Below, in pieces: positions 32,951 through 45,367 of a stretch of 64,000 bases of DNA. Made by a program: the position numbers and the translations under genes. The DNA lies in the NCBI GenBank assembly GCA_021234155.1, contig JAJEKV010000020.1:6806563-6870562 (forward strand). The letters run 5' to 3'. This DNA comes from Isoetes taiwanensis (taxonomy: Eukaryota; Streptophyta; Lycopodiopsida; Isoetales; Isoetaceae). Below the pieces are notes generated by a model. That model saw only the letters and a program-made list of their open reading frames with translations, was not told the origin of the DNA and did no database searches. Positions within the stretch are counted from its first letter, which is position 1. Every line of letters starts with the position of its first letter.

Positions 32951-33046
32951 ATGTCGGTGCATGGCGATGGCATGGGAAGAGCCAATGGCTACAAAAACAG
33001 GGCCGGCAAGAACAGTTTGTCGTTTCAGTCGGATTTGCAAAAACAG
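32951..33046 (+). CDS. Candidate first exon, unidentified protein
   Basis: ATG followed by 31 sense codons (MSVHGDGMGRANGYKNRAGK, then NSLSFQSDLQKQ) up to a donor-like CAG/gtatag. It is exactly as long (96 bases) as exon 1 of the gene at 31214, also starts MSV and also lies just downstream of a repeat R copy. I could not assign the following exons. A LINE-interrupted region begins 340 bases on. Confidence 0.3.
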
Positions 33047-33373
33047 GTATAGTGGTTTCGTTGCTGGTTCTATTTGAAGCATGTTTTGTTCTGAGGAATG
33101 CAGATTTATGTCCATTCTCTTGTCGTTTCTTGTCTGAAGCCTATCTTGAAGAATCTTAAGCTTTGCCTATTCCTTGGTTTCTGTACTTTAAGTGCTGCAA
33201 GCATGTATAGATATTGATCCTCTGTTAGCTTAATTTTATCGTGTTACAGGCTAATAACCTGCATGGCAAAACTTTAGACATCTGAAGTGACTTGAATGTG
33301 TTATATCAGATATTGAATGCAAGTGGCTATGCACCTATTACACATGCTCCATTGAAATCAGATTGAGATACTA

Positions 33374-33582
33374 TTATTGCCCTGCCTTGTCACTAATTTT
33401 CGAGATCTTTTTCCAAAACCTGTATGTCACCCATTGATTCCTTTCTATATAATTAGAGTTTTTCAGAATAGCAGCCTCTAATCCAATATTCTGAACTAAT
33501 TTAACCCATTCATTTATAAATCTCATATTATTTCCATCTCTTGACATTCTGCTCATAATATTTTGCACTACTTTGGTTGCAT
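33374..33582 (-). pseudogene. Host exon, 3' part, split by the LINE
   Basis: Minus-strand reading ATKVVQNIMSRMSRDGNNMR, then FINEWVKLVQNIGLEAAI, then ERNQWVTYRFWKKISKI, then a stop at 33374. It joins in frame to the part at 45746-45796 once the LINE and one target copy are removed. No family recognised; it could be a host gene or an older mobile-element ORF. Confidence 0.45.
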
Positions 33583-33935
33583 GTCTCTCTTCTTTTTTTT
33601 TTTTTTTTTTTTTTTTTTTGGAAGAACGACAAGCTTTATTCACCAACTAAAAACCAGAGCAACATAAAATGCAAAGACAGGATTATAACCCCAGTGGACA
33701 AACCGATCCAACTGAGCACAACCACCTGCCTATGCAAAGGAATGAATCTGGAGGTAAGTATGTCAGATCAGTACTTTCTTCTCTTGATCAAGAGAAGAAC
33801 AATTGTAAGCCATAACAATTTTATTTTGTCCCACTGAAGAACAATTTCATCTGCAGTATCTACGCCCTTTAAGATAAACGACCTCCTTCTCTTCCAGATT
33901 GACCATAAAAGCCAGCCACATGCGAGATGAAAAGC

Positions 33936-34322
33936 TCATTTCCGTAGTTTGGGCCAAGCATCAGGATAGATAGCAAGCAAAATTTCATGGCTAGATCTAG
34001 ACGTGCCAAATAGGGTCAACAACCAAGACCATGCCTGCCGAAGCCACTCACACAAGAAAAAACAATGCTCAATACTCTCAACCCTTTGCTGGCATAAAGG
34101 ACAGAGCTCTGAAATCCGATTATCCATTTTATGGACTAACCTGTTGACTCTGAGGCATCTATGGATCACTTGCCACCACAGAACTACTACTTTGGGATGA
34201 AGCAGCTTATCCCATACCCATATCCAAACACTTTTCCATTGTGGCTGAGGGACCTGAAGATGCCACCTATTAGATGGAGGCAGGATTTCAGAATGCACAA
34301 GCAATTTATACACAGAAGACAC
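33936..34322 (-). pseudogene. LINE ORF2 C-terminal zf-RVT domain
   Basis: Contains WWQVIHRCLRVNRLVHK, then CPLCQQRVESIEHCFFLC, the zf-RVT pattern (CPLC..E...H.FF.C) found after the reverse transcriptase of plant L1 elements. It stays open for 128 codons. Part of the LINE at 33583-45727. Confidence 0.85.
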
Positions 34323-34769
34323 AAACCGCCCTGGCTGGATATCCTGATGACAACCTCATATGACTACCTCAATCGTGGACCGTAATCCCCGTGGCAACAA
34401 GGCAGCAATATGATTCCGATTACTCTGTCCCATCTGCACAACAAGAACTTTGTTCTAAATGCTTCCCATGACATGAGATGACCGTGACTCATACCAAACC
34501 GCAATAGTGCCGATACCAACCGCTACCCATCGTCGTTGAGTCTTTGGATGAACAACCACACTTAGAGGCACATTCTCCGAGTGTCCTCGCAACGGAATCC
34601 ACCAAAGATGGAGCGGACAACCAAGACATGCCTCAGATTAATATGGAAAAGAGAAACCCGATTGGTGTCTCAAGCAAACAAGCAACCCCTTGAGTAAAGG
34701 GAGAAGCATTAGGATACCGGATGCATATGATAAAGCAAAGCCCAAGGAAGGAGGGGCTTAATGGTGGCC

Positions 34770-35003
34770 TTATGAAATGGGAGACAATCGGATCGATCGC
34801 ACCAACAACCTCAGGCCAGGAGAATCATCTTTACCAATGAAAATCCTCCAAATGAACTTTGATATCATCACCTTGCTTTGGAGGTGAAAATCCAACATAC
34901 CAAGACCACCAGCTGCCTTAGGTCTAATGCATTTCGCCCAAGCTACCTTGACCACAGCTCCTAACTCATTTCCACCCCAAATAAAATTTTCGACGATACG
35001 CAC
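34770..35003 (-). pseudogene. LINE ORF2 segment after the RT
   Basis: Reads NFIWGGNELGAVVKVAWAKC followed by GGLGMLDFHLQSKVMISKF, the FIWGG..W..C..K..GGLG block conserved after the plant LINE RT. It is offset in frame from the RT above, showing decay. Confidence 0.85.
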
Positions 35004-35063
35004 AATCTCCTCTATCTTACATCATGGAGCTAATAGAGCGACGCCATGTAGACATGAGTATTA

Positions 35064-36228
35064 CTAAGAACAACATTTAGCCACAGTGACTCTACCGGGC
35101 ATGGACAGTTTAGCTGTATTCCACCAAAACAAGTGCTTTTGCAACCCACTAATGATTTCATCCCAAGCATCTGAAGCAGAGACGTGAATTCCAACTGGGA
35201 TACCAAGCAACTTTGTGGTATTGCCATGCAGAAGAATCTTCCATGGATAGTCCAAAATACAGGGAGGGATGGGACTGTCCAACGTCCACAAAGCTGTACA
35301 TTTTTGCCACCCTACAAGAACTCCTGATGCTAAGGAGAATGTGTCTAATAATAGCTTAGCATTACGAAGATTCTCAGCCTCGGCAATTAGGAACAAAAAA
35401 GTATCATCGGCATATTGGTTACATACCTCTTGAGAACCATCGTCCATTGGGAGGCCTTGAATAATGCCATCTTGGGTCGCCACGGAGAAGAGCTGGGATA
35501 ATACTTCTGCCACAATTGTGAAAAGCAAGGGTACTAAGGGACAACCTTGCCGAATTCCTCTACCCACTACAAAAATATCTGATGGCTCGCCATGGAATAG
35601 GACAGTATATCTGGCTGATGTATGGAGCTTCATAACATTCCTTGTGAATGACTCCCCAAACCCAAGTGCAAGAAGACACTTCTCCAAGAAACCCCAATCA
35701 ACACTATCGTAAGCTTTAGCAAAATCAAGCTTAAGATACACTGCTCTATGACCTTGCAACCGGGCCCAATATATTCCTTCATATGCAGCAGCCACGTTGT
35801 TGAGAATACAACGACGAGGGAGAAAGCCAGATTGTGTTGACGAGATAGCGTCAGCCAAGATATCTCGTACTCTTTCTGCCAATGTCTTAGCAAAAATCTT
35901 GTACACAGAAGAAAGTAATGTAATAGGTCGCCAGTCAGAAATAGTATTGGGTTCCTTGCTCTTTAGAATGAGAGAGATACAACCTGTATTCAAAATCTTA
36001 TCAAGGCTCCTAAATCTCTGAAACTCACAAAAGGCATCATATATGGCATCCTCCAACCAGTCCCAGCACTTCTGAAAGAATTCAATAGGAAAGCCATCAA
36101 GACCCGGGCATTTGTCCCTTTTCAAGAGATCCACAGCTGCTTTTGAGTCCTCCTTCATGATATTAGACTCAAGAAGCAACCTCTGCTCTTCAGAAACAAT
36201 GCGACGCACCTTAATCAACACGGCCAAT
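35064..36228 (-). pseudogene. LINE reverse transcriptase, cut at its N-terminal side by the CACTA insertion
   Basis: The 387-codon frame carries the RT blocks in order: KCPGLDGFPIEFF, DWRPITLLSSVYKIFAK, the first catalytic region LKLDFAKAYDSVDW, GRGIRQGCPL, then QYADDTFLF with the YADD catalytic pair, and the WQKCTALW block. All three catalytic aspartates are present. The frame begins at the CACTA end (TTG, 36227-36225) and, on removal of the insert, runs on into 45400. It belongs to the L1 clade by layout. Confidence 0.95.
36226..36228. repeat. 3-bp target-site duplication, left (AAT)
   Basis: AAT next to the left terminus; the same AAT lies at 45398-45400. Three-base duplications are the hallmark of CACTA transposons. 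Confidence 0.85.
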
Positions 36229-36258
36229 CACAACAAGAAAAGGGTCATTTAGCGACGT
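36229..36258 (+). repeat. CACTA left terminal inverted repeat
   Basis: CACAACAAGAAAAGGGTCAT then TTAGCGACGT, the inverse of 45368-45397 with three mismatches. Confidence 0.9.
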
Positions 36259-36480
36259 CTATAGCGGCGTCACGAGCGACGTCTATCGACGCCTATCGCG
36301 ACGGGCGTCTCCACGCCGCACGTGACGCCTCACGACGTCGCATGCGGCATCGCCGCGATGCGACGGCGGCCGCGTCGCGGCGGCAAAAGCGCCGCCGTGA
36401 CTTCGCAGGCGCGGACTCGACGCGGACTCGGACGTCGACGACGTCGCAGACGGACGTCGGCGTCGCGACGTGGTGGACGA
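36259..36480. repeat. Left subterminal repeats (GACGTC/GCGACG words)
   Basis: Dense GCGACGTCTA, GCGTCACGAGCG and GACGTCGCAGACGG words in both orientations, GC-rich. The long open frame over it is compositional. Confidence 0.75.
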
Positions 36481-36712
36481 AAAAAAAAATAAAAAAAAAT
36501 TTAAAAAAAAAATTTAAAAAAAAATTAAAAAAGGAAAGAATTTTAATAGTTAGTTACAATATCATATACAAGAGGCGAGTAGTGGCTATCTTTACGTGTT
36601 CTCTGTTAGGGGAAAACCCGTATAGCCAATTCTATAACAATACGACCAATATTAGACAATGACATTGAAAGTTAACGTGAACTAAGAGTTTATAGCACTT
36701 ACGAATCTATTT

Positions 36713-37109
36713 CTACGTAACCCAAGTGAGACGGAATTGTTTGTTTGAAGTTGCCTTGGCAAACCGCGTGAGGTAGATGTTTTTCTTGGAATCCTTTGCA
36801 CGTTCGAAAGTGATCTGATTGCAAGGAATACAACATGACAAGTTAAATGTCTTATTTCGAATTGAACGAATGGCAACAAATAACAAATACCTTGATATCT
36901 TCCTTATGGACAGATTAAGTGGTTTAGGGACCTTTGACCAATCGCCTCCCAATTTTTTGGCATTCGACTTCAATTTTGCAATCACTCTTTGCCTTTTCTA
37001 TAAATCGATAGATTAACACAAAACAAAAGAATAAAAATAAGACTATGACTAGGTCATGTACCTTCTTTTTCGAAGCAGCTCCCCCATCATCGAAATGAGC
37101 CCCTTCCAA
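36713..37109 (-). pseudogene. Exon remnants of a CACTA-borne gene
   Basis: Three minus-strand blocks are bounded by splice-like signals. First, up to 37062, EGAHFDDGGAASKKK before gtacat. Second, 36997-36891, KRQRVIAKLKSNAKKLGGDW and PKPLNLSIRKI after a ..tttatag acceptor and before gtattt. Third, 36814-36713, ITFERAKDSKKNIYLTRFAK to TWVT-stop after a gcaatcag acceptor. The junction of the second and third is out of phase by one for the most protein-like reading, so decay is likely. A role in transposition is assumed only from location. Confidence 0.35.
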
Positions 37110-37199
37110 ACCGGATTAGTCGGATTAAAAGCTAGAGTTGGCTAACATACGCAGCTTTAGGGTTATAAGCTAGATTTGGCCACCTCTACCTAAGAATTA

Positions 37200-37500
37200 C
37201 AAGAAAAGTCGACTTGGACCCGAACACCTGGTCGTCTCCACTCGTTAGTGGAGCCTACCGTGCCCTTGAACAAGCCACTACAATTTTATTTTAAACCTAA
37301 AAATAACAAGTGGTCGTGGACTTGAACCCGCACGCGGGCCCTCTCCACTCTAGGTGGAGCCGGGCCGTGCCCTTGAACAAGCCACTCCTTAACCTAGGAA
37401 AAATATATGATCGTAGTGAAGTGGACTTGAACCGGGTACATGGTCCTCCCCACTCTAGGTGGAGCCGACCTGCGTTGCCCTTGAACAAGCCACTCCATCA
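37200..37500 (-). repeat. Three tRNA-like repeats inside the CACTA element
   Basis: Units near 37208-37280, 37310-37388 and 37425-37495. On the minus strand each ends with GGTTCAAGTCCAC or a variant (a B-box match in the second and third) and starts AGTGGCTTGTTCAAGGGCA. Between them is a GC-rich hairpin (CTCCACCTAGAGTGGAG). They could be tRNA-derived or only resemble a B box. Confidence 0.5.
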
Positions 37501-37559
37501 ATTTTTTTAACCCCGCTTAAAATTATAAAAATAAAATGCAAGCGATCAACTTACCAAAA

Positions 37560-37980
37560 GAAGGACGGTGTAACAAGATCCCGAGGGTCCAAATCGAAAT
37601 AGAAAGCAACAAAGAGTTAGAAGAATAAGAACAACGGAAAAAAAGATCAAGAAGAAAAAAAAAAAAAAAAAAAAAAAAGATGAAGAAATAGTAAAACAAG
37701 AAAGAAAAAAAAATGAATGAATCAAAGAAGAAGAGAAGGGTGGGAGAAAGAAGAGAAGGGGAAAGAGGAGAAAAAGAAATTAGGGGAAGAAAGAGAAGAA
37801 TGGAAGAAATAAGAGAATGAAATGGAAGAAGATAGAAGAATGGAAGAATGGAAGAATGGAAGAATGGAAGAGTGAAATAAGGGAAGAATCAAGAAAGAAA
37901 TGAGGAAAGAAGGAAAAAAGAAGAAGAATGCGTAAACAAGAAGAAAAAAAAAGAAGGAAAGAGATAGAAAAAAAAAAATT
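37560..37980 (+). repeat. Purine-rich GAAGAA low-complexity tract
   Basis: Over 400 bases of A/G with GAAGAAAGAAGAG and GGAAGAATGGAAGAAT words, including an A run at 37658-37678. Confidence 0.85.
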
Positions 37981-38154
37981 TGAAATCTACACTAAATCAT
38001 TCAATCCAAAAACCATTCAATCCAAAAGCATGATCTACTAACCTTAAAAAGAGTGCTTGCAAGTCGTTCAAGGTCGAGCGCCAAGATCGCCCAAAATAGT
38101 CGATAGAAGGAAGCCTAGGAATGGTCCCTTTAAAAGACGGCCCGCTGGATCAGA

Positions 38155-38335
38155 AAAAACACGGCCGCGGCGCGATGCGACGTCGCGACGTCGAGATGCG
38201 ACGTAATTTTGAAATCGTGATATACGATTTTGAAATCGTATATATTTTTTGAAATCGTGATATACGATTTCAAAATAGATATATACGGTTTAACGTCGCG
38301 ATGCGACGATGTCCGCTGACGATTTTGTTATAGCG
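38155..38335. repeat. Internal GCGACGTC block with ATATACGATTT repeats
   Basis: Subterminal-type words (GATGCGACGTCGCGACGTCG, GTCGCGATGCGACG) enclose repeats of TTTTGAAATCGTGATATACG. It may be an inner end of a second, nested CACTA copy. Confidence 0.5.
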
Positions 38336-38499
38336 ACGCCTAACACTTTTTAATTTTTGGTGCCTTTTTTTCATCCGATGGTCATGAAAGTTTGTCCTTA
38401 TGCTAATTTGGACATTCCCGAGCCATATATGCAAATCAAAATCACATTCGGATTTAACCAATCTTCTATTGCTACTACTTACTTAATGTTTGAGCCGGG

Positions 38500-41400
38500 G
38501 TGGCATGTTTGAGCCTGGGGTGGCGGTTTGATAAGTTCTCCGGACGGATGTTGGATTTTTGGCCCTTATCGAACAAGGCCCCTTGAACGAAGGATTCAAC
38601 GGCCGGATAGGGGAACCGAGATCCCGGGAGTGTGGTCTTTAGCGACGGCCCCCGGGGAGCCGCCAGAAAGGTCGCCTCGGGGAAACTTTTGGGGCTCGCC
38701 TCCCCGGGTCCGGACTCTCCCCTCTAATGAGGTGGCCTTGCAAGGTCCTGGCCTTGTTTGACTTGGGCAAGTGTGCCGGCTTTCGGCTGCCCAACAACAG
38801 CTGCCCTGACCGTTCTAATGCAAACACTTTGATCTAAACCTTGTCCGGAAATTTTGAAAACTGGCTCAGTATGTTGGCGATGACTTAGGAAGCCTGCTGA
38901 CAAAAAAAAATCAGAATTTAATTCCGTACTATGCATTAATTACGAATTTATGAATGTCTTGCTACTGCAAAAGCCGCCCTTTACTTCTAACCGCCACAAC
39001 GGGAGGAGTACAGATCCAAACTCCATTCCGCCGGTTCCCCTTGCTTCAAGCGTTCTCAATCTGCATCTTATCGCCAAGTCCCAAGTGCAAAGGACCAAAA
39101 TCTCGGCACCCAAAACGCAAACCCCGCTAGAACCCGCAACTCATAGGGTTTACGCCGGAGGCTCTATCCTTGTCGATTCGACTAGGACCTTTGCGGTGTC
39201 TTGACGTAGAGGGGGTGTTGACGCTTGAGAGCACGGACCCTAAAACCATCCGGAAGCATTTTGCCCCAAAAGTCCTCTCCGGAAGGCCCTCGGCGACGAC
39301 CGCAACTTCCCCTTCTCCCGGAATCGTGATTCGCTCGCCAATGGACTCGAACGCCGACATTGCCCCGGGGACCAAGTTTCATGGCCAAAAGACCACCCCT
39401 TCTCGAGGTAGCGTCAAACTATCTCATGTCCAACACACTCATAGTCAATTGGCCTAGGAGGTGGCTGTCGAATACCGCAACGTAGGGCGTAAGTGTTTCT
39501 TTCTTTTGCAAAACTGACCGTGCAACTTGGTCTACGGGGTAATTTCGCCTCCCGGACGATGTAGCGAAGTCGAATCGCCATTCCGGAGCCTCCGCAATGT
39601 CCGAACGACAAAACACTTTGGTTTCTACACGGTCGACCGCAGGACGCTTCGCGGTTTGATAAGTTCTCACGGACGGATGTCGGATTTTTTTGGACCTTAT
39701 CGAGACAGGGCCCTTGAACGAAGGATTCAACGGTCGGATAGGGGAACCGAGATCCGGGAGTGTGGTCTTTAGCGTACGGCCCCCCGGGGGAGCGCTGCCA
39801 GGAAAGGCTGCCTCGGGAAACTTTTTGGGGCTCGCCTCCTGGGGTCCGGACTCTTCCCTCTAATGAGGTGGCCTTGCAAGGTCCTGGCCTTATTTGACTT
39901 GGGCAAGTGTGCCAGCTCGGCTGCCCAACAACAGGCTGCCCGGACCGTTCTAATGCAAACACTTTGATCTAAACCTTGTCCGGAAATTTTGAAAACTGGC
40001 CTGTATGTTGGCGATGACTTAGGAAGCCTGCTGACAAAAAATCAGAATTTAATTCCGTACTATGCATTAATTACGAATTTATGAATGTCTTGCTACCGCA
40101 AAGTCGCCCCTTTACTTCTAACTGCCACAACGGGAGGAGTACAGATCCAAACTCCATTCCGCCGGTTCCCCTTGCTTCGCGTTCTCAATCGTGATCTTAT
40201 CGCCAAGTCCCAAGTGCAAAGGACCAAACCTCGGCACCCAAAACGCAAACCCTGCTAGAACCTGGCAACTCATAGGGTTTACGTTTCGGAGGCTCTATCC
40301 TTGTCAGATTCGACTAGGACCTTGCGCCGTGTCTTGACGTAGAGGGGGGGTGTTGACGCCAGAGCACGGACCCTAAAAACCATCCGGAAGCAGCTTGCCC
40401 CAAAAGTCCTCTCCCGGAAGGCCCCGGGCGACGGGACGGGCAACTTCCCTCTCCGAATCGTGATTCGCTCTGCCAATGGACTCGAACGTCGACATTGCCC
40501 TGGGGACCAAGTTTCATGGCCAAAAGACCACCCCTTCTCGAGGTAGCGTCAAACTATCTCATGTCCAACACACTCGTAGTCAATTGGCCTAGGAGGTGGC
40601 TGTCGAATACTGCAACGTAGGGCGTAAGTGTTTCTTTCTTTTGCAAAACTGACCGTGCAACTTGGTCTCTAGGGTAATTTCGGCCTCCCGGACGATGTGG
40701 CGAAGTCGAATCGCCATTCCGGAGCCTCCGCAATGTCCGAACGACAAAACACTTTGATTTCTACACTGGCCGACCGCAGACGCCGCTGCGGTTTGATAAG
40801 TTCTCACGGGGACGGATGTTGGATTTTTTGGACCTTATCGGAGACGGGGCCCTTGAACGGAAGGATTCAACGGCCGGATAGGGGAACCGAGATCCGGGAG
40901 TGTGGTCTTTAGCGCACGGCCCCCCGGGAGCCGCCAGAAAGGTCGCCGAAACTTTTGGGGCTCGCCTCCCGGGGTCCGGACTCTCCCCTCTAATGAGGTG
41001 GCCTTGCAAGGTCCTGGCCTTATTTGACTTGGGCAAGTGTGTCATTTCGGCTGCCCAACAACACAGCTGCCGGGACCGTTCTAATGCAAACACTTTGATC
41101 TAACCCTTGTCCTAAAAATTTTGAAACCGGCATGTATGTTGGCGATGACTTAGGAAGCCTGGCCGACAAAAAATCAGAATTTAATTCATTACTATGCATT
41201 AATTACGAATTTATGAATGTCTTGCTACCGCAAAGCCGCCCTTTACTTCTAATCGCCACAACGGAGGAGTACAGATCCAAACTCCATTCCGCGGTTCCCC
41301 TTGCTTCGCTTCTCAAAGCTGCATCTTATCGGCCAAGTCCCAAGTGCAAAGGACCAAAACTCGGCACCCAAAACGCAAACCCTGCTAGAACCTGCAACTC

Positions 41401-44400
41401 ATAGGGTTTACGTTTCGGAGGCTCTATCCTTGTCAGATTCGACTAGGACCTTGCGCCGTGTCTTGAAGTAGAGGGGGTGTTGATGCCGAGCACGGACCCT
41501 AAAACCACCGAAGCAGCTTTGCCCCAAAAGTCCTCTCACGAAGGCCCTGGCGACGGACGGGCAACTTCCCCTCTCCGGAATCGTGATTCGCTCGCCAATG
41601 GACTCCTAACGTCGACATTGCCCTGGGGACCAAGTTTCATGGCCAAAAGACCACCCCTTCTCGAGGTAGCGTCAAACTATCTCATGTCCAACACACTCGT
41701 AGTCAATTGGCCTAGGAGGTGGCTGTCGAATACTGCAACGTAGGGCGTAAGTGTTTCTTTCTTTTGCAAACCGACCGTGCAACTTGGTCTCTAGGGTAAT
41801 TTCGCCTCCCGGTGATGTGGCTTAAGTCGAATCGCCATTCCCGAGAACCTCCGCAATGTCCGAACGACAAAACACTTTGGTTTCTACACCTGGCCGACCG
41901 CGGGACGCCAGCGGTTTGATAAGTTCTCACCGGACGGATGTTGGATTTTTGGACCTTATCGAGACAGGGGCTCTTGAACGAAGGATTCAACGGTCGGATA
42001 GGGGAACCGAGATCCTGGAGTGTGGTCTTTAGCGTACGGCCCCGGGGGAGCCGCCAGAAAGGCCGCCTCTCGGGGAAACTTTTTGGGGCTCGCCTCCGGG
42101 TCGGACTCTCCCCTCTAATGAGGTGGCCTTGCAAGGTCCTGGCCTTGTTTGACTTGGGCAAGTGTGCTGGCTTCTCGGCTGCCCAACAACAGCTGCCGGA
42201 CCGTTCTAATGCAAACACTTTGATCTAAACCTTGTCCGAAATTTTGAAAACGGCCTGTATGTTGGCGATGACTTAGGAAGCCTGGGCCGACAAAAAAATC
42301 AGAATTTAATTCCGTACTATGCATTAATTACGAATTTATGAATGTCTTGCTCTTTGCAAAAGTCGCCCTTTACTTCTAACTACCACAACGGAGGAGTACA
42401 GATCCAAACTCCATTCCGTCGGTTCCCCTTGCTTCAGCGTTCTCAACTGCATCTTATCAGCCAAGTCCCAAGTGCAAAGGACCAAAACTCGGCACCCAAA
42501 ACGCAAACCCTGCTAGAACTTGGCAACTCATAGGGTTTACGTTTGGAGGCTCTATCCTTGTCGATTCGACTAGGACCTTGCGCCGTATCTTGACGGGGGG
42601 GGTGTTGACGCCTTGAGCACGGACCCTAAAACCATCCGAAGCGGCTTGCCCCAAAAGTCCTCTCGAAGGGCCCTCGACGACGGACGGGCAACTTCCCTCT
42701 CAGGAATCGCGTGATTCGCTCGCCAATGGACTCGAACGCCGACATTGCCCCTGGGGACCAAGTTTCATGGCCAAAAGACCACCCCTTCTCGAGGTAGCGT
42801 CAAACTATCTCATGTCCAACACACTCGTGAGTCAATTGGCCTAGGAGGTGGCCGCCGAATCGCAACGAGGGGCGTAAGTGTTTCTTTCTTTTGCAAAACC
42901 GACCGTGCAACTTGGTCTCTAGGGTAATTTCGCTCCTGGACGATGTGGCTTAAGTCGAATCGCCATTCCCGAGCCTCCGCAATGTCCGAACGACAAAACA
43001 CTTTGGTTTCTACACCGGGCCGACCGCGCAGGATGCTTCAGCGGTTTGATAAGTTCTCACCGGGACGGATGTTGGATTTTTTGACCTTATCGAGACAGGG
43101 GCCCTTGAACGAAGGATTCAAGCTGGCCGGATAGGGGAACCGAGATCCGGAGTGTGGTCTTTAGCGCACGGCCCTTTGGGAGCGCCGCCAGAAAGGTCGC
43201 GGGGAAACTTTTTGGGGCTCGCCTCCCCGGGTCAGGACTCTCCCTCTAATGAGGTGGCCTTGCAAGGTCCTGGCCTTATTTGACTTGGGCAAGTGTGCCA
43301 GCTCGGCTGCCCAACAAACAGCCGCCCGGACCGTTCTAATGCAAACACTTTGATCTAAACCTTGTCCTAAAAATTTTGAAAACCGGCTCAGTATGTTGGC
43401 GATGACTTAGGAAGCCTGCTGACAAAAAATCAGAATTTAATTCCGTACTATGCATTCATTACGAATTTATGAATGTCTTGCTACTGCAAAAGCTGCCCTT
43501 TACTTCTAACTGCCACAACGGGAGGAGTACAGATCCAAACTCCATTCCATCAGTTCCCCTTGCTTCGCGTTCTCAACTGCATCTTATCAGCCAAGTCCCA
43601 AGTGCAAAGGACCAAAACTCGGCACCCAAAACGCAAACCCTGCTAGAACCTGGCAACTCATAGGGTTTACGTTTCGGAGGCTCTATCCTTGTCAGATTCG
43701 ACTAGGACCTTGCGCCGTGTCTTGACGTAGAGGGGGGGTGTTGACGCCAGAGCACGGACCCTAAAAACCATCCGGAAGCAGCTTGCCCCAAAAGTCCTCT
43801 CCCGAAGGCCCTGGCAACGGACGGGCAACTTCCCCTCTCCGAAATCGTGATTCGGCTCTGCCAATGGACTCGGAACGTCGACATTGCCCTGGGGACCAAG
43901 TTTCATGGCCAAAAGACCACCCCTTCTCGAGGTAGCGTCAAACTATCTCATGTCCAACACACTCGTAGTCAATTGGCCTAGGAGGTGGCTGTCGAATACT
44001 GCAACGTAGGGCGTAAGTGTTTCTTTCTTTTGCAAAACTGACCGTGCAACTTGGTCTCTAGGGTAATTTCGGCCTCCCGGACGATGTGGCGAAGTCGAAT
44101 CGCCATTCCGGAGCCTCCGCAATGTCCGAACGACAAAACACTTTGGTTTCTACACGGTCGGCCGCAGGACGCTTCGCGGTTTGATAAGTTCTCCCGGACG
44201 GATATTGGATTTTTTTGGACCTTATCGAGCCAGGGCCCTTGAACGAAGGATTCAACGGTCGGATAGGGGAACCGAGATCCGGGAGTGTGGTCTTTAGCGT
44301 ACGGCCCTCCGGGGGAGCGCTGCCAGGAAAGGCTGCCTCGGGAAACTTTTTGTGGCTCGCCTCTTGGGGTTCGGACTCTCCCCTCTAATGAGGCGGCCTT

Positions 44401-44800
44401 GCAAGGTCCTGGCCTTGTTTGACTTGGGCAAGTGTGCCAGCTCGGCTGCCCAACAACAGGCTGCCCGGACCGTACTAATGCAAACACTTTGATCTAAACC
44501 TTGTCTGGAAATTTTGAAAACTGGCATGTACGTTGGCGATGACTTAAGAAGCCTGCTGACAAAAAATCAGAATTTAATTCCTTACTATGCATTAATTACG
44601 AATTTATGAATGTCTTGCTACTGCCCAACAACAGGCTGCCTAGACCGTTCCAATGCTACCTATTTGATCAGAACTTTATCCGGAAATTCTAAAAATTTGC
44701 CTGTATGCTGGGGATGACATAGGAAGCCAACTGACAAAAAATCAGAATTTAATTCCATACCATGCATTAATTACGAATTTATGAAGCATGAATGCAAAAG
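38500..44800. repeat. 1.13-kb satellite array inside the CACTA element
   Basis: The landmark GCGGTTTGATAAGTTCTC occurs at 38523, 39651, 40788, 41911, 43041 and 44176, giving unit lengths of 1128, 1137, 1123, 1130 and 1135. Units are highly similar, differing mainly by one- or two-base gains and losses at C/G runs. The last unit passes into a shortened copy at 44625-44785. Several long open frames appear on both strands, but they are repeatedly broken by those indels and shift between units, so I do not call them genes. Confidence 0.95.
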
Positions 44801-44879
44801 AACGCATAACTAAAAAATTCTGCATCGAAAAAAGGTGGAATTTTGACAAGCGGTGCAACGTCGTCGAATGCGGACATGA

Positions 44880-45110
44880 GAAAAACATTTCACTAGGATA
44901 TGCAAAGTGTTGGTGCACGATGAAATAGCTCCGAAGTCTTCCGTGAGCTCACATGCCGCCACAAAAGTTCTCTTCGAAGGCCCCGGCGATGGACGAGCAA
45001 TTTCCCTCTCCAAAACCATGATTTGGCTCTTCCAATGGACTCGAATATCGACATTACCCCGGGGACCAACTTTCGCGGGCGGAAGACCACCCTTGTTCTC
45101 CAAAAGAACA
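44880..45110. repeat. Diverged relative of the satellite unit
   Basis: Collinear with the unit segment around AAAAGTCCTCT..GAAGGCCC, CGTGATTCG.., CCAATGGACTCGAA, GACATTGCCCCGGGGACCAA but clearly more diverged than array units are from each other. It may be the ancestral single copy from which the array grew. Confidence 0.65.
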
Positions 45111-45119
45111 AAGTACACT

Positions 45120-45367
45120 AGACGCCAAATAGACGCGTCCGTAGACGGCCACGGCCCCCGTAGCGGCGTCACGTCGCACGCGACATCACGTCGCACAAAA
45201 GTGACGCACGCGATGCGACGTGGTGCACCTGGCGTGACAGATCTGCCACGTCACGGTGTCAGACGTCGCACCACACGTCGCATGCGACGTGTCTGCGACG
45301 TGACGTCACATTGACGTCGCATGGTCACGTTATTTGCGACGTCACGTCGCACAGACGTCGCAAGCCC
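45120..45367. repeat. Right subterminal repeats
   Basis: GACGTCGCA, CACGTCGCACGCGACATCAC and similar words in both orientations up to the right terminal repeat. Confidence 0.75.

Noticed and set aside
39170-44487. Many open frames of 80-180 codons on both strands in the satellite array
   Set aside because: They shift frame from unit to unit through small indels and show no domain. They follow from GC-rich repeat sequence.
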